A stretch of DNA of 38,736 nt from assembly GCA_028724245.1 (NCBI GenBank), contig JAQYDI010000034.1:1-38736 (forward strand). The letters run 5' to 3'. The translations under genes and the position numbers were made by a program. A model generated the notes under the pieces. The model had not been told where the DNA came from and ran no database searches. It saw only the letters and a program-made list of their open reading frames with translations. Origin of the DNA: Lachnospiraceae bacterium. GTDB lineage: Bacteria > Bacillota > Clostridia > Lachnospirales > Lachnospiraceae. Shown in pieces: positions 31,467 to 38,736 of the stretch (its first letter is position 1; every line of letters begins with the position of its first letter).

Positions 31467-32267
31467 GTGATTACGATTCAGAATTATGTGAAAGCGGAGA
31501 GCCTTGAACAGGCCTGGCAGCTGAATCAGAAACGGAGCGCCCGTGTGATGGGCGGGATGATGTGGATGCGTCTGAGCCGCAGAAAGGTTCAGACGGTGAT
31601 TGATCTTTCCGGTCTGGGACTTGATAAGATAGAGGAGACGGAGGATGAATTCCGTATTGGCTGTATGACGACATTGAGGGATCTGGAACTGCATCCGGGA
31701 CTCTCAAAGTTTACGCAGGGAGCCATGCGGGAAAGTGTCCGCCATATTGTTGGGGTACAGTTCCGCAACACGGCAACGGTGGGCGGCAGTATTTTCGGAA
31801 GATACGGTTTTTCCGATGTATTGACCATGTTTCTTGCTCTGGATGCAGGCGTGGAGCTGTATAAGGGCGGTATCGTACCCATGCGCGATTTTGCTGCCAT
31901 GAAAAAGGATAATGATATTCTGGTAAGGATCATCGTGAAAAAGGATGGCTGCCGCACGGCATACCAGTCCCAGCGCAATACGCAGACCGATTTCCCGGTA
32001 CTGACCTGCGCCGTTTCCGCAGCAGAAGGCCGTCCTGCCCGCGCTGTAATCGGTGCCAGACCGGGACGTGCTGTTGTGGTGGAGGATGAAAAGGGCATTC
32101 TTGCAGATGGTATTACAGAAGAATCTGCAAAGAAATTCGGAGAATATGCAGCTTCCTCAGTGACCTTCGGTTCCAATATGCGCGCTTCGGCGCAGTACCG
32201 CAGCATGATTGCCGAAGTGCTGGTAAAAAGAGCCTGTCTTGCGCTGGAAGGAGGAACATCATGTTAG
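31467..32267 (+). CDS. xdhB: Xanthine dehydrogenase-family FAD-binding subunit
   Basis: A 266-aa medium subunit of a molybdenum hydroxylase. The FAD-binding block is RNTATVGGSIFGRYGFSD (100-117), with an N-terminal ARVMGGMMWM pyrophosphate loop (25-34) and a CO-dehydrogenase-flavoprotein C-terminal domain. It passes electrons from the 2Fe-2S subunit to NAD. The start is GTG 31467 with GGAGGAGAAAG before it. Its stop overlaps the next ATG by 7 bp. Unlike the xdhD fusion upstream, this set is a normal three-subunit enzyme, so it can reduce NAD by itself. Confidence 0.9.
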   Translation: MITIQNYVKAESLEQAWQLNQKRSARVMGGMMWMRLSRRKVQTVIDLSGLGLDKIEETEDEFRIGCMTTLRDLELHPGLSKFTQGAMRESVRHIVGVQFRNTATVGGSIFGRYGFSDVLTMFLALDAGVELYKGGIVPMRDFAAMKKDNDILVRIIVKKDGCRTAYQSQRNTQTDFPVLTCAVSAAEGRPARAVIGARPGRAVVVEDEKGILADGITEESAKKFGEYAASSVTFGSNMRASAQYRSMIAEVLVKRACLALEGGTSC

Positions 32268-32788
32268 TTCAGCTGACTGTAAATGGAAAAGTAATTAAGG
32301 AAGATGTGGATGCAGATCTGACTTTATATACATTTTTAAGAAATCACGGCTGCTACAGTATCAAATGCGGCTGTGAGACCACAAACTGCGGCCTGTGCAC
32401 GGTGATCATGAATGGAAAACCCGTGCTTTCCTGTGCAGTTCTGACCGTCAGAGCAGACGGCGCTCAGATTGAGACACTGGAGGGACTTCAGGAGGAAGCG
32501 GCGGAATTCGGTGCATTTATCGCCAATCAGGGAGCGGACCAGTGCGGTTTCTGTAATCCCGGTTTTATTATGAATGCCCTTGCCATGTTCCGGGAGTATG
32601 AGGATCCTACGGAAGAGCAGATCCGGGAATATCTGGCAGGGAACCTCTGCCGCTGTACCGGATACGAAGGACAGACCCGCGCCATGAAGGCATTTCTTGC
32701 ACAGCGCAGGGAGAAACGGACGGCACAGGCAGAAGCGGGCAGCGCCGGGGAAAGTACGTCTGAGGGAAAGGAGGCTGACCGGTTATGA
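32261..32788 (+). CDS. xdhC: Xanthine dehydrogenase-family 2Fe-2S subunit
   Basis: A 175-aa small subunit with two 2Fe-2S clusters. The plant-type ferredoxin ligands are CGCETTNCGLC (Cys38, 43, 46) and Cys58; the helical cluster has QCGFCNPGF (Cys95, 98) and CRCTGY (130, 132). After residue 145 there is a polar Arg/Glu/Ala/Ser tail longer than usual. It overlaps its neighbours on both sides (7 bp and 4 bp), indicating translational coupling within the complex. Confidence 0.93.
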   Translation: MLVQLTVNGKVIKEDVDADLTLYTFLRNHGCYSIKCGCETTNCGLCTVIMNGKPVLSCAVLTVRADGAQIETLEGLQEEAAEFGAFIANQGADQCGFCNPGFIMNALAMFREYEDPTEEQIREYLAGNLCRCTGYEGQTRAMKAFLAQRREKRTAQAEAGSAGESTSEGKEADRL

Positions 32789-35112
32789 TGAAATCGACGG
32801 ATGATCTGAAATATGTGAATAAAAAACTTCCCAAGCTGGATTCCATGGCTCTGGTGACCGGAAAGCCGGTTTATCTGGATGATGTGGCGCCGAAGGACTG
32901 CCTGATCGTCAAGGTGCTGCGAAGCCCCCATGCTTCCGCTGTGATCGAGAGTATCAAAACAGATAAGGCAAAGCTGGTGCCCGGTATCGAAGATATTTAT
33001 ACCTGGGAGGATGTACCGCAGCATCGTTTTACCATGGCCGGACAGACTTATCCGGAGCCCAGCCCCTATGACCGCCTGATTCTGGACCGCCGCGTCCGTT
33101 ATGTGGGCGATCCGGTGGCTATTGTGGCGGGCGCTACAGAGAAAGCAGTTGACAAGGCGCTTAAACTGATAAAAGTTTCTTATATAGTGGAAGAGCCGGT
33201 GCTGGATTTCCATAAAGCAAAGGATAATCCCATACTGGTTCATCCCGAGGATTCATGGAAATCTCTCTGTCCCGTTGGTGCGGACAATAAGCGGAATCTG
33301 TGTGCCTGTGACGAATGCAGCGACGGAGATGTGGATGCAGTTATGGCGGACTGCGATGTGGTTGTGGAAGGGACTTACCATACGAAAGCCAATCAGCAGA
33401 CAATGATGGAAACATTCCGTACTTACTGTACCATGGATGCATACGGCAGGTTGAACGTGGTCAGCTCCACGCAGATCGTTTTCCATGTAAGAAGGATCAT
33501 TTCCAATGCGCTGGGGATTCCCAAATCAAAGATCAGAGTTACAAAACCCCGCATCGGCGGCGGTTTTGGGGCAAAACAGAGCGTGGTTGCAGAGGTTTTT
33601 CCTGCATTCGTCACATGGAAGACGGGAAAGCCTTCCAGGATGATCTTCAGCAGAAAGGAATCACAGATTGCTTCCTCGCCCCGTCATGAGATGGAAGTAA
33701 CCGTAAAAATCGGTGCGTCAAAGGACGGAACCATCCGCGCTATCGATATGTATACGCTGTCCAATACAGGCGCTTACGGGGAGCACGGTCCCACAACGGT
33801 AGGTCTCAGCGGTCACAAATCCATTCCGCTTTACGGCAGAAATGCGGAGGCATTCCGTTTCCGTTACGATGTGGTTTATACCAATGTGATGTCAGCCGGA
33901 GCATACCGCGGATACGGAGCAACCCAGGGTGTTTTTGCGCTGGAATCGCTGGTTTCGGAGCTGGCGGATAAACTGGGGATGGATCCGACTGTTATCCGGG
34001 AGAAAAACATGCTGATGGAAGGCACAAATATGCCTGCTTACTATGGGGAACCCAATGACAGCTGCGCCCTTGACCGCTGTATGGCCAGAGCCAAAGAGAT
34101 CATCGGGTGGGACTCCAGAGAGCGGGTGAAGGACATGGGCAACGGCAAAGTGCGCAGTCTGGGTGTGGCCATGGCTATGCAGGGCTCCTGTATTTCCAAT
34201 GTGGATGTGGGCTCCGCAACCATCAAGTTGAATGATGATGGTTTATTTACCCTGATGATCGGCTCGGCAGACATGGGAACCGGCTGCGACACCATTCTGG
34301 CACAGATTGCAGCGGAGGTTCTGCAGTGTCCTTATGATCATATTATGGTGCTGGCTGCGGATACCGATGCTTCGCCCTACGATGCGGGCTCCTATGCTTC
34401 CAGTACCACCTTTGTCACAGGAAAAGCGGTAGAACAGGCAGCCATGAAGGTTGTGGATAATATTCTGGAGAATGCGGCTGTCTGGCTGGGTGTGACGGAT
34501 GAGACCGGACGGGAAGCGCTCCGCTACGAAGGCGACCGGGTTTATGATCCGTCGACCGGCAAAGAGATTTCACTGGCGGAAATAGCTCAGAGATCCATGG
34601 CCATGCCTCATCATACCATTGAGGCCACCGTCAGCAACTGTTCTCCCACTTCACCGCCGCCTTTTATGACCGGTATTGTGGAGATCGAGGTGGATAAGGA
34701 AACCGGCTCAGTGGAGATACTCAATTATGTGGCTGTTGTGGACTGCGGAACACCGATCAACCGGAATCTGGCAAGAGTGCAGGTGGAAGGCGGAATCGGC
34801 CAGGGCATCGGCATGGCGCTGTATGAAGATATTCAGTACGGCAGCAATGGACGCCTTTACAATAATTCCTTTATGCAGTACAAGATTCCCACCAGACAGG
34901 ATATCCACGATATTCATGTGGAATTTGAAAGCAGCTACGAGGACAGAGGACCGTTTGGGGCAAAATCCATCGGTGAAATCGTAATCAATACCCCTTCACC
35001 GGCGTTAAATAATGCTATTTCCGGTGTGACCGGATGCTATTTCCATGAACTGCCCATTACACCGGAGAAGATCCTGATGGCGATCCGGGAAAAGGAAAAA
35101 GCAGCAAAGTAA
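32785..35112 (+). CDS. xdhA: Xanthine dehydrogenase-family molybdenum-binding subunit
   Basis: A 775-aa catalytic subunit. Mo-cofactor motifs: GGGFGAKQSV (about 257), GAYRGYGATQG (about 372), GSADMGTGCDT, and the catalytic-Glu motif GAKSIGEI (Glu about 731). It hydroxylates purines such as hypoxanthine and xanthine, or related heterocycles; substrate specificity cannot be read safely. Together with xdhB, xdhC and mocA it forms one tight operon. Whether it carries the selenium-type cofactor is unknown; proximity to a selenium-type cluster makes it possible. Confidence 0.92.
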   Translation: MMKSTDDLKYVNKKLPKLDSMALVTGKPVYLDDVAPKDCLIVKVLRSPHASAVIESIKTDKAKLVPGIEDIYTWEDVPQHRFTMAGQTYPEPSPYDRLILDRRVRYVGDPVAIVAGATEKAVDKALKLIKVSYIVEEPVLDFHKAKDNPILVHPEDSWKSLCPVGADNKRNLCACDECSDGDVDAVMADCDVVVEGTYHTKANQQTMMETFRTYCTMDAYGRLNVVSSTQIVFHVRRIISNALGIPKSKIRVTKPRIGGGFGAKQSVVAEVFPAFVTWKTGKPSRMIFSRKESQIASSPRHEMEVTVKIGASKDGTIRAIDMYTLSNTGAYGEHGPTTVGLSGHKSIPLYGRNAEAFRFRYDVVYTNVMSAGAYRGYGATQGVFALESLVSELADKLGMDPTVIREKNMLMEGTNMPAYYGEPNDSCALDRCMARAKEIIGWDSRERVKDMGNGKVRSLGVAMAMQGSCISNVDVGSATIKLNDDGLFTLMIGSADMGTGCDTILAQIAAEVLQCPYDHIMVLAADTDASPYDAGSYASSTTFVTGKAVEQAAMKVVDNILENAAVWLGVTDETGREALRYEGDRVYDPSTGKEISLAEIAQRSMAMPHHTIEATVSNCSPTSPPPFMTGIVEIEVDKETGSVEILNYVAVVDCGTPINRNLARVQVEGGIGQGIGMALYEDIQYGSNGRLYNNSFMQYKIPTRQDIHDIHVEFESSYEDRGPFGAKSIGEIVINTPSPALNNAISGVTGCYFHELPITPEKILMAIREKEKAAK

Positions 35113-35115
35113 AAG

Positions 35116-35796
35116 ATGACCGAAAAAAATCTTAAAATTGATCTTATTATCATGGCGGCGGGCAGCAGCAGACGCTTTGGAAGCAATAAGCTGCTGTATC
35201 CGCTTCAGGGGCGGCCGCTGTATTCCTATGTATTGGAGCAGGCGGAGCGGGCAGTGGAAAGATTGTCGATTCCTTCTGCAGGGATGGAACTCTGTGAAAA
35301 CGGCTCTGCTCAGAATATCCCTGCCGCAGCTTTCTGCCGGGTATTTGTGGTGAGCCGGTTTGAGGAGATCCTCAAAGCGGCAGAGGAAAAAGGATGGCAG
35401 GCCGTATACAGCCCGGAAAGCGAACAGGGGGCTTCATGGACCGTAAAAAACGGACTTTCTGCAGCCGGGGGAGGGGCGGATTATTATATGTTCCTCACAT
35501 CGGATCAGCCCTGTCTTCAGGCGGATTCTGTTGTCAGACTGGTGCGGGAAACGGCAGCATCTGGAAAAGGAATCGGAAGCATGTGCTGGCAGGATCAGCC
35601 GGGCAATCCGGTGATTTTTCACGGGAAATATCTGCCGGAACTGCTTTTGCTGGAGGGCGATACCGGCGGAAGAAAAGTGGCAAAAAAGCATACAGAGGAC
35701 TGCTTTTTCTGTCAGGCGGGACGGAAAGAAGAACTGGTGGATGCAGACAGGCCGGAAACCATGGAAATTATTCTTGATTATATGAGAAAGATGTAG
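35116..35796 (+). CDS. mocA: MocA-like molybdenum cofactor cytidylyltransferase
   Basis: A 226-aa NTP-transferase. Signature AAGSSRRFGSNK (14-25), LTSDQP (about 127-132) for metal binding, GNPVIFHGKY, GDTGGRKV and DADRPETMEII at the C-terminus. MocA adds CMP to molybdopterin for hydroxylase-type enzymes, which fits its place 3 bp after the catalytic subunit. Related NTP-transferases without this role exist, so the cofactor role rests on context. Confidence 0.85.
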   Translation: MTEKNLKIDLIIMAAGSSRRFGSNKLLYPLQGRPLYSYVLEQAERAVERLSIPSAGMELCENGSAQNIPAAAFCRVFVVSRFEEILKAAEEKGWQAVYSPESEQGASWTVKNGLSAAGGGADYYMFLTSDQPCLQADSVVRLVRETAASGKGIGSMCWQDQPGNPVIFHGKYLPELLLLEGDTGGRKVAKKHTEDCFFCQAGRKEELVDADRPETMEIILDYMRKM

Positions 35797-35902
35797 TACA
35801 GTAAACAGATACATTCGGCAGATTAATGCCTGACTTTGATCTGCTGCAGACATACAGGGCAGCAGAACTGAGCCGGCTGCCATATACAGGGGAGGAACTG
35901 AA

Positions 35903-36481
35903 ATGCAGATTTTAAAAGACAGAATCAGAAAAGACGGTGTGATAAAAAGCGGCGATGTCTTAAAAGTTGACCGTTTCCTGAATCACCAGATGGATGTGGA
36001 ATTATTTGCGGAAATCGGCAAAGAACTGAAAAGACGTTTCAGCGATTGTGAAATCAACAAAATTCTGACCATAGAAGCCAGCGGTATCGGCATTGCCTGC
36101 ATTGTGGCACAGTCATTTGGATGTCCTGTCGTATTTGCAAAGAAAAACAAGACCAAAAATATCGCAGGTGAAGTGTATACCAGCAAGGTGGAATCCTTCA
36201 CTCACGGCAGAGTGTATGATATCATTGTATCCAAAGAATTTCTGGGACCCGATGACAAAGTGCTTCTGATCGACGACTTTCTGGCAAACGGCAAGGCGCT
36301 GGAAGGACTGATCGATCTGGTCAACGAATCCGGTGCAGAACTGGTGGGAGCCGGTATTGTCATTGAAAAAGGCTTCCAGCGGGGCGGAGACGCTATCCGG
36401 TCAAAGGGCGTCCGCTTGGAATCACTGGCCATCGTGGACAGCATGGATGAAAAAACAGGAGAGATCGTTTTCCGGGATTAA
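35903..36481 (+). CDS. xpt: Xanthine phosphoribosyltransferase
   Basis: A 192-aa salvage enzyme making XMP from xanthine and PRPP. The PRPP loop is VLLIDDFLANGKA (119-131), and the N-terminal MQILKDRIRKDGVIKSGDVLKVD is typical of Xpt. GGGGAGG precedes the ATG. It lies 106 bp after mocA with only a weak GCAGAT/ATCTGC hairpin between; no purine riboswitch is visible. Placing xanthine salvage beside a xanthine hydroxylase sets a branch point between reuse and breakdown. Confidence 0.94.
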   Translation: MQILKDRIRKDGVIKSGDVLKVDRFLNHQMDVELFAEIGKELKRRFSDCEINKILTIEASGIGIACIVAQSFGCPVVFAKKNKTKNIAGEVYTSKVESFTHGRVYDIIVSKEFLGPDDKVLLIDDFLANGKALEGLIDLVNESGAELVGAGIVIEKGFQRGGDAIRSKGVRLESLAIVDSMDEKTGEIVFRD

Positions 36482-36520
36482 GCGGAATAGAAGGACATAA
36501 TAGAAACAGAAATGATGCGG

Positions 36521-36563
36521 AAAAGCCTGAGGTTTTGCTGTTTGGCGGAAACCTCAGGCTTTT
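36521..36563 (+). terminator. Terminator of the xdh-mocA-xpt operon
   Basis: Perfect 15-bp stem AAAAGCCTGAGGTTT with its complement, loop of 13 bases, ending in TTTT. It may also end the convergent flavoprotein transcript. Confidence 0.85.
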
Positions 36564-36621
36564 CATGTTGTATTGTTCAGGGTTTGAAATACATGCGCTC
36601 TATCTGATCTATGAAGCCGGA

Positions 36622-37017
36622 TTAAAGAACTTTTTTATTATCTGCACCGGGTGTCGTTACAATAACTTTTTCAGGGGTGATAATGAGAGCACCTTTGGCA
36701 GTGGCAGCGCCGTTAAACATTTTTTCAACCATTGCCTTGAAAGTGTCAACAACAGAGCCCTCTGTTACATATTCAGCAGTTCCCTTGATCTGATAGCCTT
36801 CCAGCGTTTTTGCATCGTAAGCGGAGATGGCAATCTTTCCGTTGTTTGCTTTGATATTATTCAGAGTCGTTTCCAGAAATACATCACCGACAACCAGCTT
36901 TCCGTCAGCGGTTACATCTTTGAATGCCACAGGTACTACATTGGGCTCTCCATCAGCACAGGTAGCCAGATCCCACATACCGGATTTTAAGATATTTACT
37001 ACATTTTCATTCATCAT
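36622..37017 (-). CDS. Pyridoxamine 5'-phosphate oxidase-family FMN-binding protein
   Basis: A 131-aa split-barrel flavoprotein. It starts MMNENVVNILKSG at ATG 37017 with GGAGGG seven bases upstream; the 41-residue extension runs through a palindromic repeat and is rejected. Features are ATCADGEPNVVPVAFK (early strand), VGDVFLETTLNNI and a short C-terminal VIVTTPGADNKKVL. Proteins of this group bind FMN or heme and reduce small molecules; the substrate is unknown. It is divergent from a dead HxlR regulator, a common pairing for redox- or electrophile-responsive flavoproteins. Confidence 0.85.
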   Translation of the reverse strand: MMNENVVNILKSGMWDLATCADGEPNVVPVAFKDVTADGKLVVGDVFLETTLNNIKANNGKIAISAYDAKTLEGYQIKGTAEYVTEGSVVDTFKAMVEKMFNGAATAKGALIITPEKVIVTTPGADNKKVL

Positions 37018-37042
37018 GAGAAATCCCTCCATTTTATCTGGG

Positions 37043-37182
37043 AACTGTTCAGAGCCAGGCAGATTTGTATAAAAAGTGCGATGAATGCTTGCGTTCATGA
37101 GCGTTTTTTCGTATAAATCTATTTGGCGGATACGCCGCACCGAGGAAACACATGGTGTTTTCGAGGTTGGCTCTGAACAGTT
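37043..37182. repeat. 140-bp multi-hairpin palindromic element
   Basis: Perfect 15-bp terminal inverted repeats AACTGTTCAGAGCCA and its complement enclose three more hairpins: a long AT-rich one starting AGATTT, a GGCG-GATA-CGCC, and GAAACAC-ATG-GTGTTTTC. It has no coding capacity. It lies between the predicted promoter and start codon of the flavoprotein gene, so it would be transcribed as a multi-branched leader. MITE-like insertion is the simplest origin. Confidence 0.75.
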
Positions 37183-37203
37183 ACTTTATTTGAATCTGTG
37201 CTC

Positions 37204-37232
37204 ATTATAGAAAATCAGCGTCAGGCAAACAA
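37204..37232 (-). promoter_or_regulatory. Promoter of the flavoprotein gene
   Basis: Minus strand TTGTTT, 17-base spacer, TATAAT; predicted start near 37197. Direct repeats AAATTTATGAG(T/C)TGCT at 37242-37257 and 37261-37276 lie just upstream of the -35 and look like operator half-sites for a regulator. Confidence 0.65.
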
Positions 37233-37468
37233 GATATCAGGAAATTTATGAGTTGCTATTAAATTTATGAGCTGCTCAATACATGTCTTGCATATTGAAA
37301 CTGCCGCGCAGGGGAATTATACTGGTATTGGAGTTGTATTTGTATGATGAATTGATCTGCACATGGGGTTGTTATGTATGAAGAAACGAATAGTCTGCTT
37401 TGCACATAAAAACAGGCAGCGTTACGTGATCTATGGAAAAACGGATAAAAAACAGGGAGGTTAAGATA

Positions 37469-37843
37469 ATGTATCAAAGAAAACTGGAAAAAGACATCCG
37501 CTGTCCGCTGGAATACGGGCTGGGGATTTTTTGAGGTAAATGGAATTCCAGAATCATCTGCGTTCTGGTTTCAAAAAAGGTTCTGCGCTACAGCGAGCTG
37601 AGAAAAGAAATGGGAAATATTACAGATGCAGTTCTGACATCTTCTCTGAAGGAACTGATTGCAAACGGAATTGTAAACCGCAGATCCTATGATGAGATTC
37701 CTCCGAAAGTGGAATATTCTCTGTCTGAAAAAGTGGAATCCGTAATTCCGATTCTGCAGAGTATCTGTCAGTAGGCCGGACTTTTTTACAAAGAGGACAG
37801 CGAAAATAAGATGGTGCACTGTCAGAAATGCGACCACCGGTAA
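37469..37843 (+). pseudogene. HxlR-family transcriptional regulator with two nonsense codons
   Basis: One continuous frame of 125 codons reads as a full HxlR protein. It begins MYQRKLEKDIRCPLEYGLGIF, then TGA at codon 22 (37532-37534) and GKW, followed by LRYSELRKEMGNITDAVL, IPPKVEYSLSEKVESVIPIL and QSICQ. Then comes TAG (37772-37774), and the frame goes on AGLFYKEDSENKMVHCQKCDHR before TAA. The first stop sits where the family has a small residue before GKW, the second where it has Trp (one base from TGG). A good GGGAGG site precedes the ATG and no frameshift is seen, so decay is recent. The winged helix and a C-terminal C-x-x-C tail are otherwise preserved. Confidence 0.85.
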
Positions 37844-38118
37844 AATCCGGTGACGGAAATGATATCAGAGCATCCGGCATGGAAATTGAGAGAAGAACCC
37901 GCATTATATACTGAATATTATGCAATATGCTTATAAAAAAACAAAAATAAATTTTTTATTTGGTTAATCAGTTTAATGAATGAGTGTTATAATACACGTG
38001 TAACAAGAAAGAACCTACTTGATAAAACCTCTTTTAAAACCTCTTTGAGATTTGAAGTAAAAAGTTGAAGGCTGTCGAGCAGATTAAGTTTTTGTCAGAT
38101 TTTTGGAGGAAAAGATAA
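37844..38118 (+). promoter_or_regulatory. Leader and promoter region of rplY
   Basis: An extended -10 (TGTTATAAT, with TATAAT at 37988-37993) without a good -35 is the likely promoter. The leader of about 120 bases has an imperfect direct repeat AAAACCTCTTT. GGAGG precedes the ATG by eight bases. A small CCGG-centred hairpin near 37838-37851 may end the dead regulator transcript. Confidence 0.55.
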
Positions 38119-38703
38119 ATGAATACTTTAAAAGCTGAAAAAAGAAGCTTGGACATCAAAGCAAAGAAATTAAGAAGAGAAGGATTTGTTACCGGCAACG
38201 TATTTGGCAGAGAAATGAATGAATCAGTTCCTGTTAAGATTCAGAAAAAGGATCTGGATGCCGTTTTGAAGACAACCGCCAAAGGCGGACAGATCATGCT
38301 GGATATTGATGGAGAACAGTACGATGTACTGGTAAAAGACATTCAGTACAATGCCATGAAGAGAGAGATTGACGAAATCAGTTTTCAGGCACTGGTAAGC
38401 AACGAAAAGATCCATTCCGTAGCAGAAGTTATTCTGCTGAACCACAATGCGGTTCAGGATGGCGTTGTTCAGCTGCTGCTGCCCGAGATTTCCTATAAAG
38501 CACTTCCCGCCGCACTGGTTGAAAAGGTTGAGATCGATGTCAGCCGGATGCATGTGGGCGATTCCATCAAGGTTAAGGATCTGGAAATCGCAAAAGATAA
38601 GGATATAGACCTGAAGACCGATCCGGAAGCTGTTGTAGTTACCGTATCTCAGGTACACAATGATATACCCGCAGCGGATGCTGGAGAAGAAGCTGCTGAA
38701 TAA
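38119..38703 (+). CDS. rplY: Ribosomal protein L25 / general stress protein Ctc
   Basis: A 194-aa long-form bL25. The N-terminal 5S-rRNA-binding domain covers MNTLKAEKRSLDIKAKKLRREG to about residue 90, including the VKDIQYNAMKREIDEISFQAL block. The C-terminal TL5/Ctc beta-domain (about 95-180) follows with LPALVEKVEIDVSRMHVGDSI-type residues. An acidic Ala/Glu tail closes the protein. It has its own promoter and lies at the window end with nothing recognisable after the stop. Confidence 0.93.
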   Translation: MNTLKAEKRSLDIKAKKLRREGFVTGNVFGREMNESVPVKIQKKDLDAVLKTTAKGGQIMLDIDGEQYDVLVKDIQYNAMKREIDEISFQALVSNEKIHSVAEVILLNHNAVQDGVVQLLLPEISYKALPAALVEKVEIDVSRMHVGDSIKVKDLEIAKDKDIDLKTDPEAVVVTVSQVHNDIPAADAGEEAAE

Positions 38704-38736
38704 TCATCAGCAGGGTGGATGTGCAGCGTGTATAAC

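Noticed and set aside
35797..35902. Purine riboswitch before xpt
   Set aside because: The 106-bp gap is too short and has no conserved guanine/xanthine riboswitch core; only a weak 6-bp hairpin is present.
37532..37534. The TGA in the HxlR frame as a selenocysteine codon, given the selenium-type enzymes nearby
   Set aside because: A 6-bp hairpin (CCAGAA/TTCTGG) does lie about 19 bases downstream, but its loop begins TC rather than with a G. The family has no cysteine at this position, and a second stop (TAG) further on shows simple gene decay.

Overview
The window looks like a chromosome segment of an anaerobic, Gram-positive gut-type Clostridia, most likely a Lachnospiraceae relative. The evidence is a sortase with an LPXTG-type surface protein, a lipoprotein sugar-binding protein, strong AGGAGG-type ribosome sites, a clostridial-type GH94 cellobiose phosphorylase, and the ygeX/ygeY/ygeW/ssnA/ygfK set typical of purine-degrading gut anaerobes. 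All assignments come from reading protein motifs; no database search was run.

Layout. (1) 1-2370: an IS630-type transposase end that truncates a pilin-like LPYTG surface protein, its sortase, and a zinc-knuckle/AP2 protein. (2) 2533-21154: a divergent purine-degradation locus. The minus arm runs ygeX, ygeY, ygeW, carbamate kinase, NCS2 permease, ridA. The plus arm runs ssnA, ygfK, a selenium-type xanthine dehydrogenase fusion, hydA and an NfnAB/SudAB-like flavoprotein pair. Both arms start from a shared 415-bp region (10084-10497) with two mirror-image promoters. (3) 21155-23979: a strongly structured, G-rich element, an M20 amidohydrolase and an Rpn-type PD-(D/E)XK nuclease. (4) 23999-31225: a cellobiose module (LacI regulator, ABC importer, cellobiose phosphorylase) with two matching LacI-type operators. 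(5) 31467-36481: a three-subunit molybdenum hydroxylase (FAD, 2Fe-2S, Mo), a MocA-like cofactor cytidylyltransferase and xanthine phosphoribosyltransferase. (6) 36622-38703: a small FMN-type flavoprotein, a dead HxlR regulator with two nonsense codons, and ribosomal protein L25/Ctc.

How the genes fit together (inference from family knowledge). The permease would import xanthine or urate. The two molybdenum hydroxylases interconvert purines, and YgfK with the NfnAB-like pair would supply or take electrons. HydA, SsnA, YgeY and possibly the downstream M20 enzyme would open rings and remove side groups. YgeW with carbamate kinase would recover ATP from a ureido/carbamoyl group. YgeX would cleave 2,3-diaminopropionate, and RidA would clear its aminoacrylate product to pyruvate. 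The core of this anaerobic purine/urate pathway is already known from gut bacteria. What deserves attention here is the mirrored promoter, RidA and NfnAB membership, the second hydroxylase set nearby, and several 110-145-bp palindromic elements inserted between cluster genes or in leaders.
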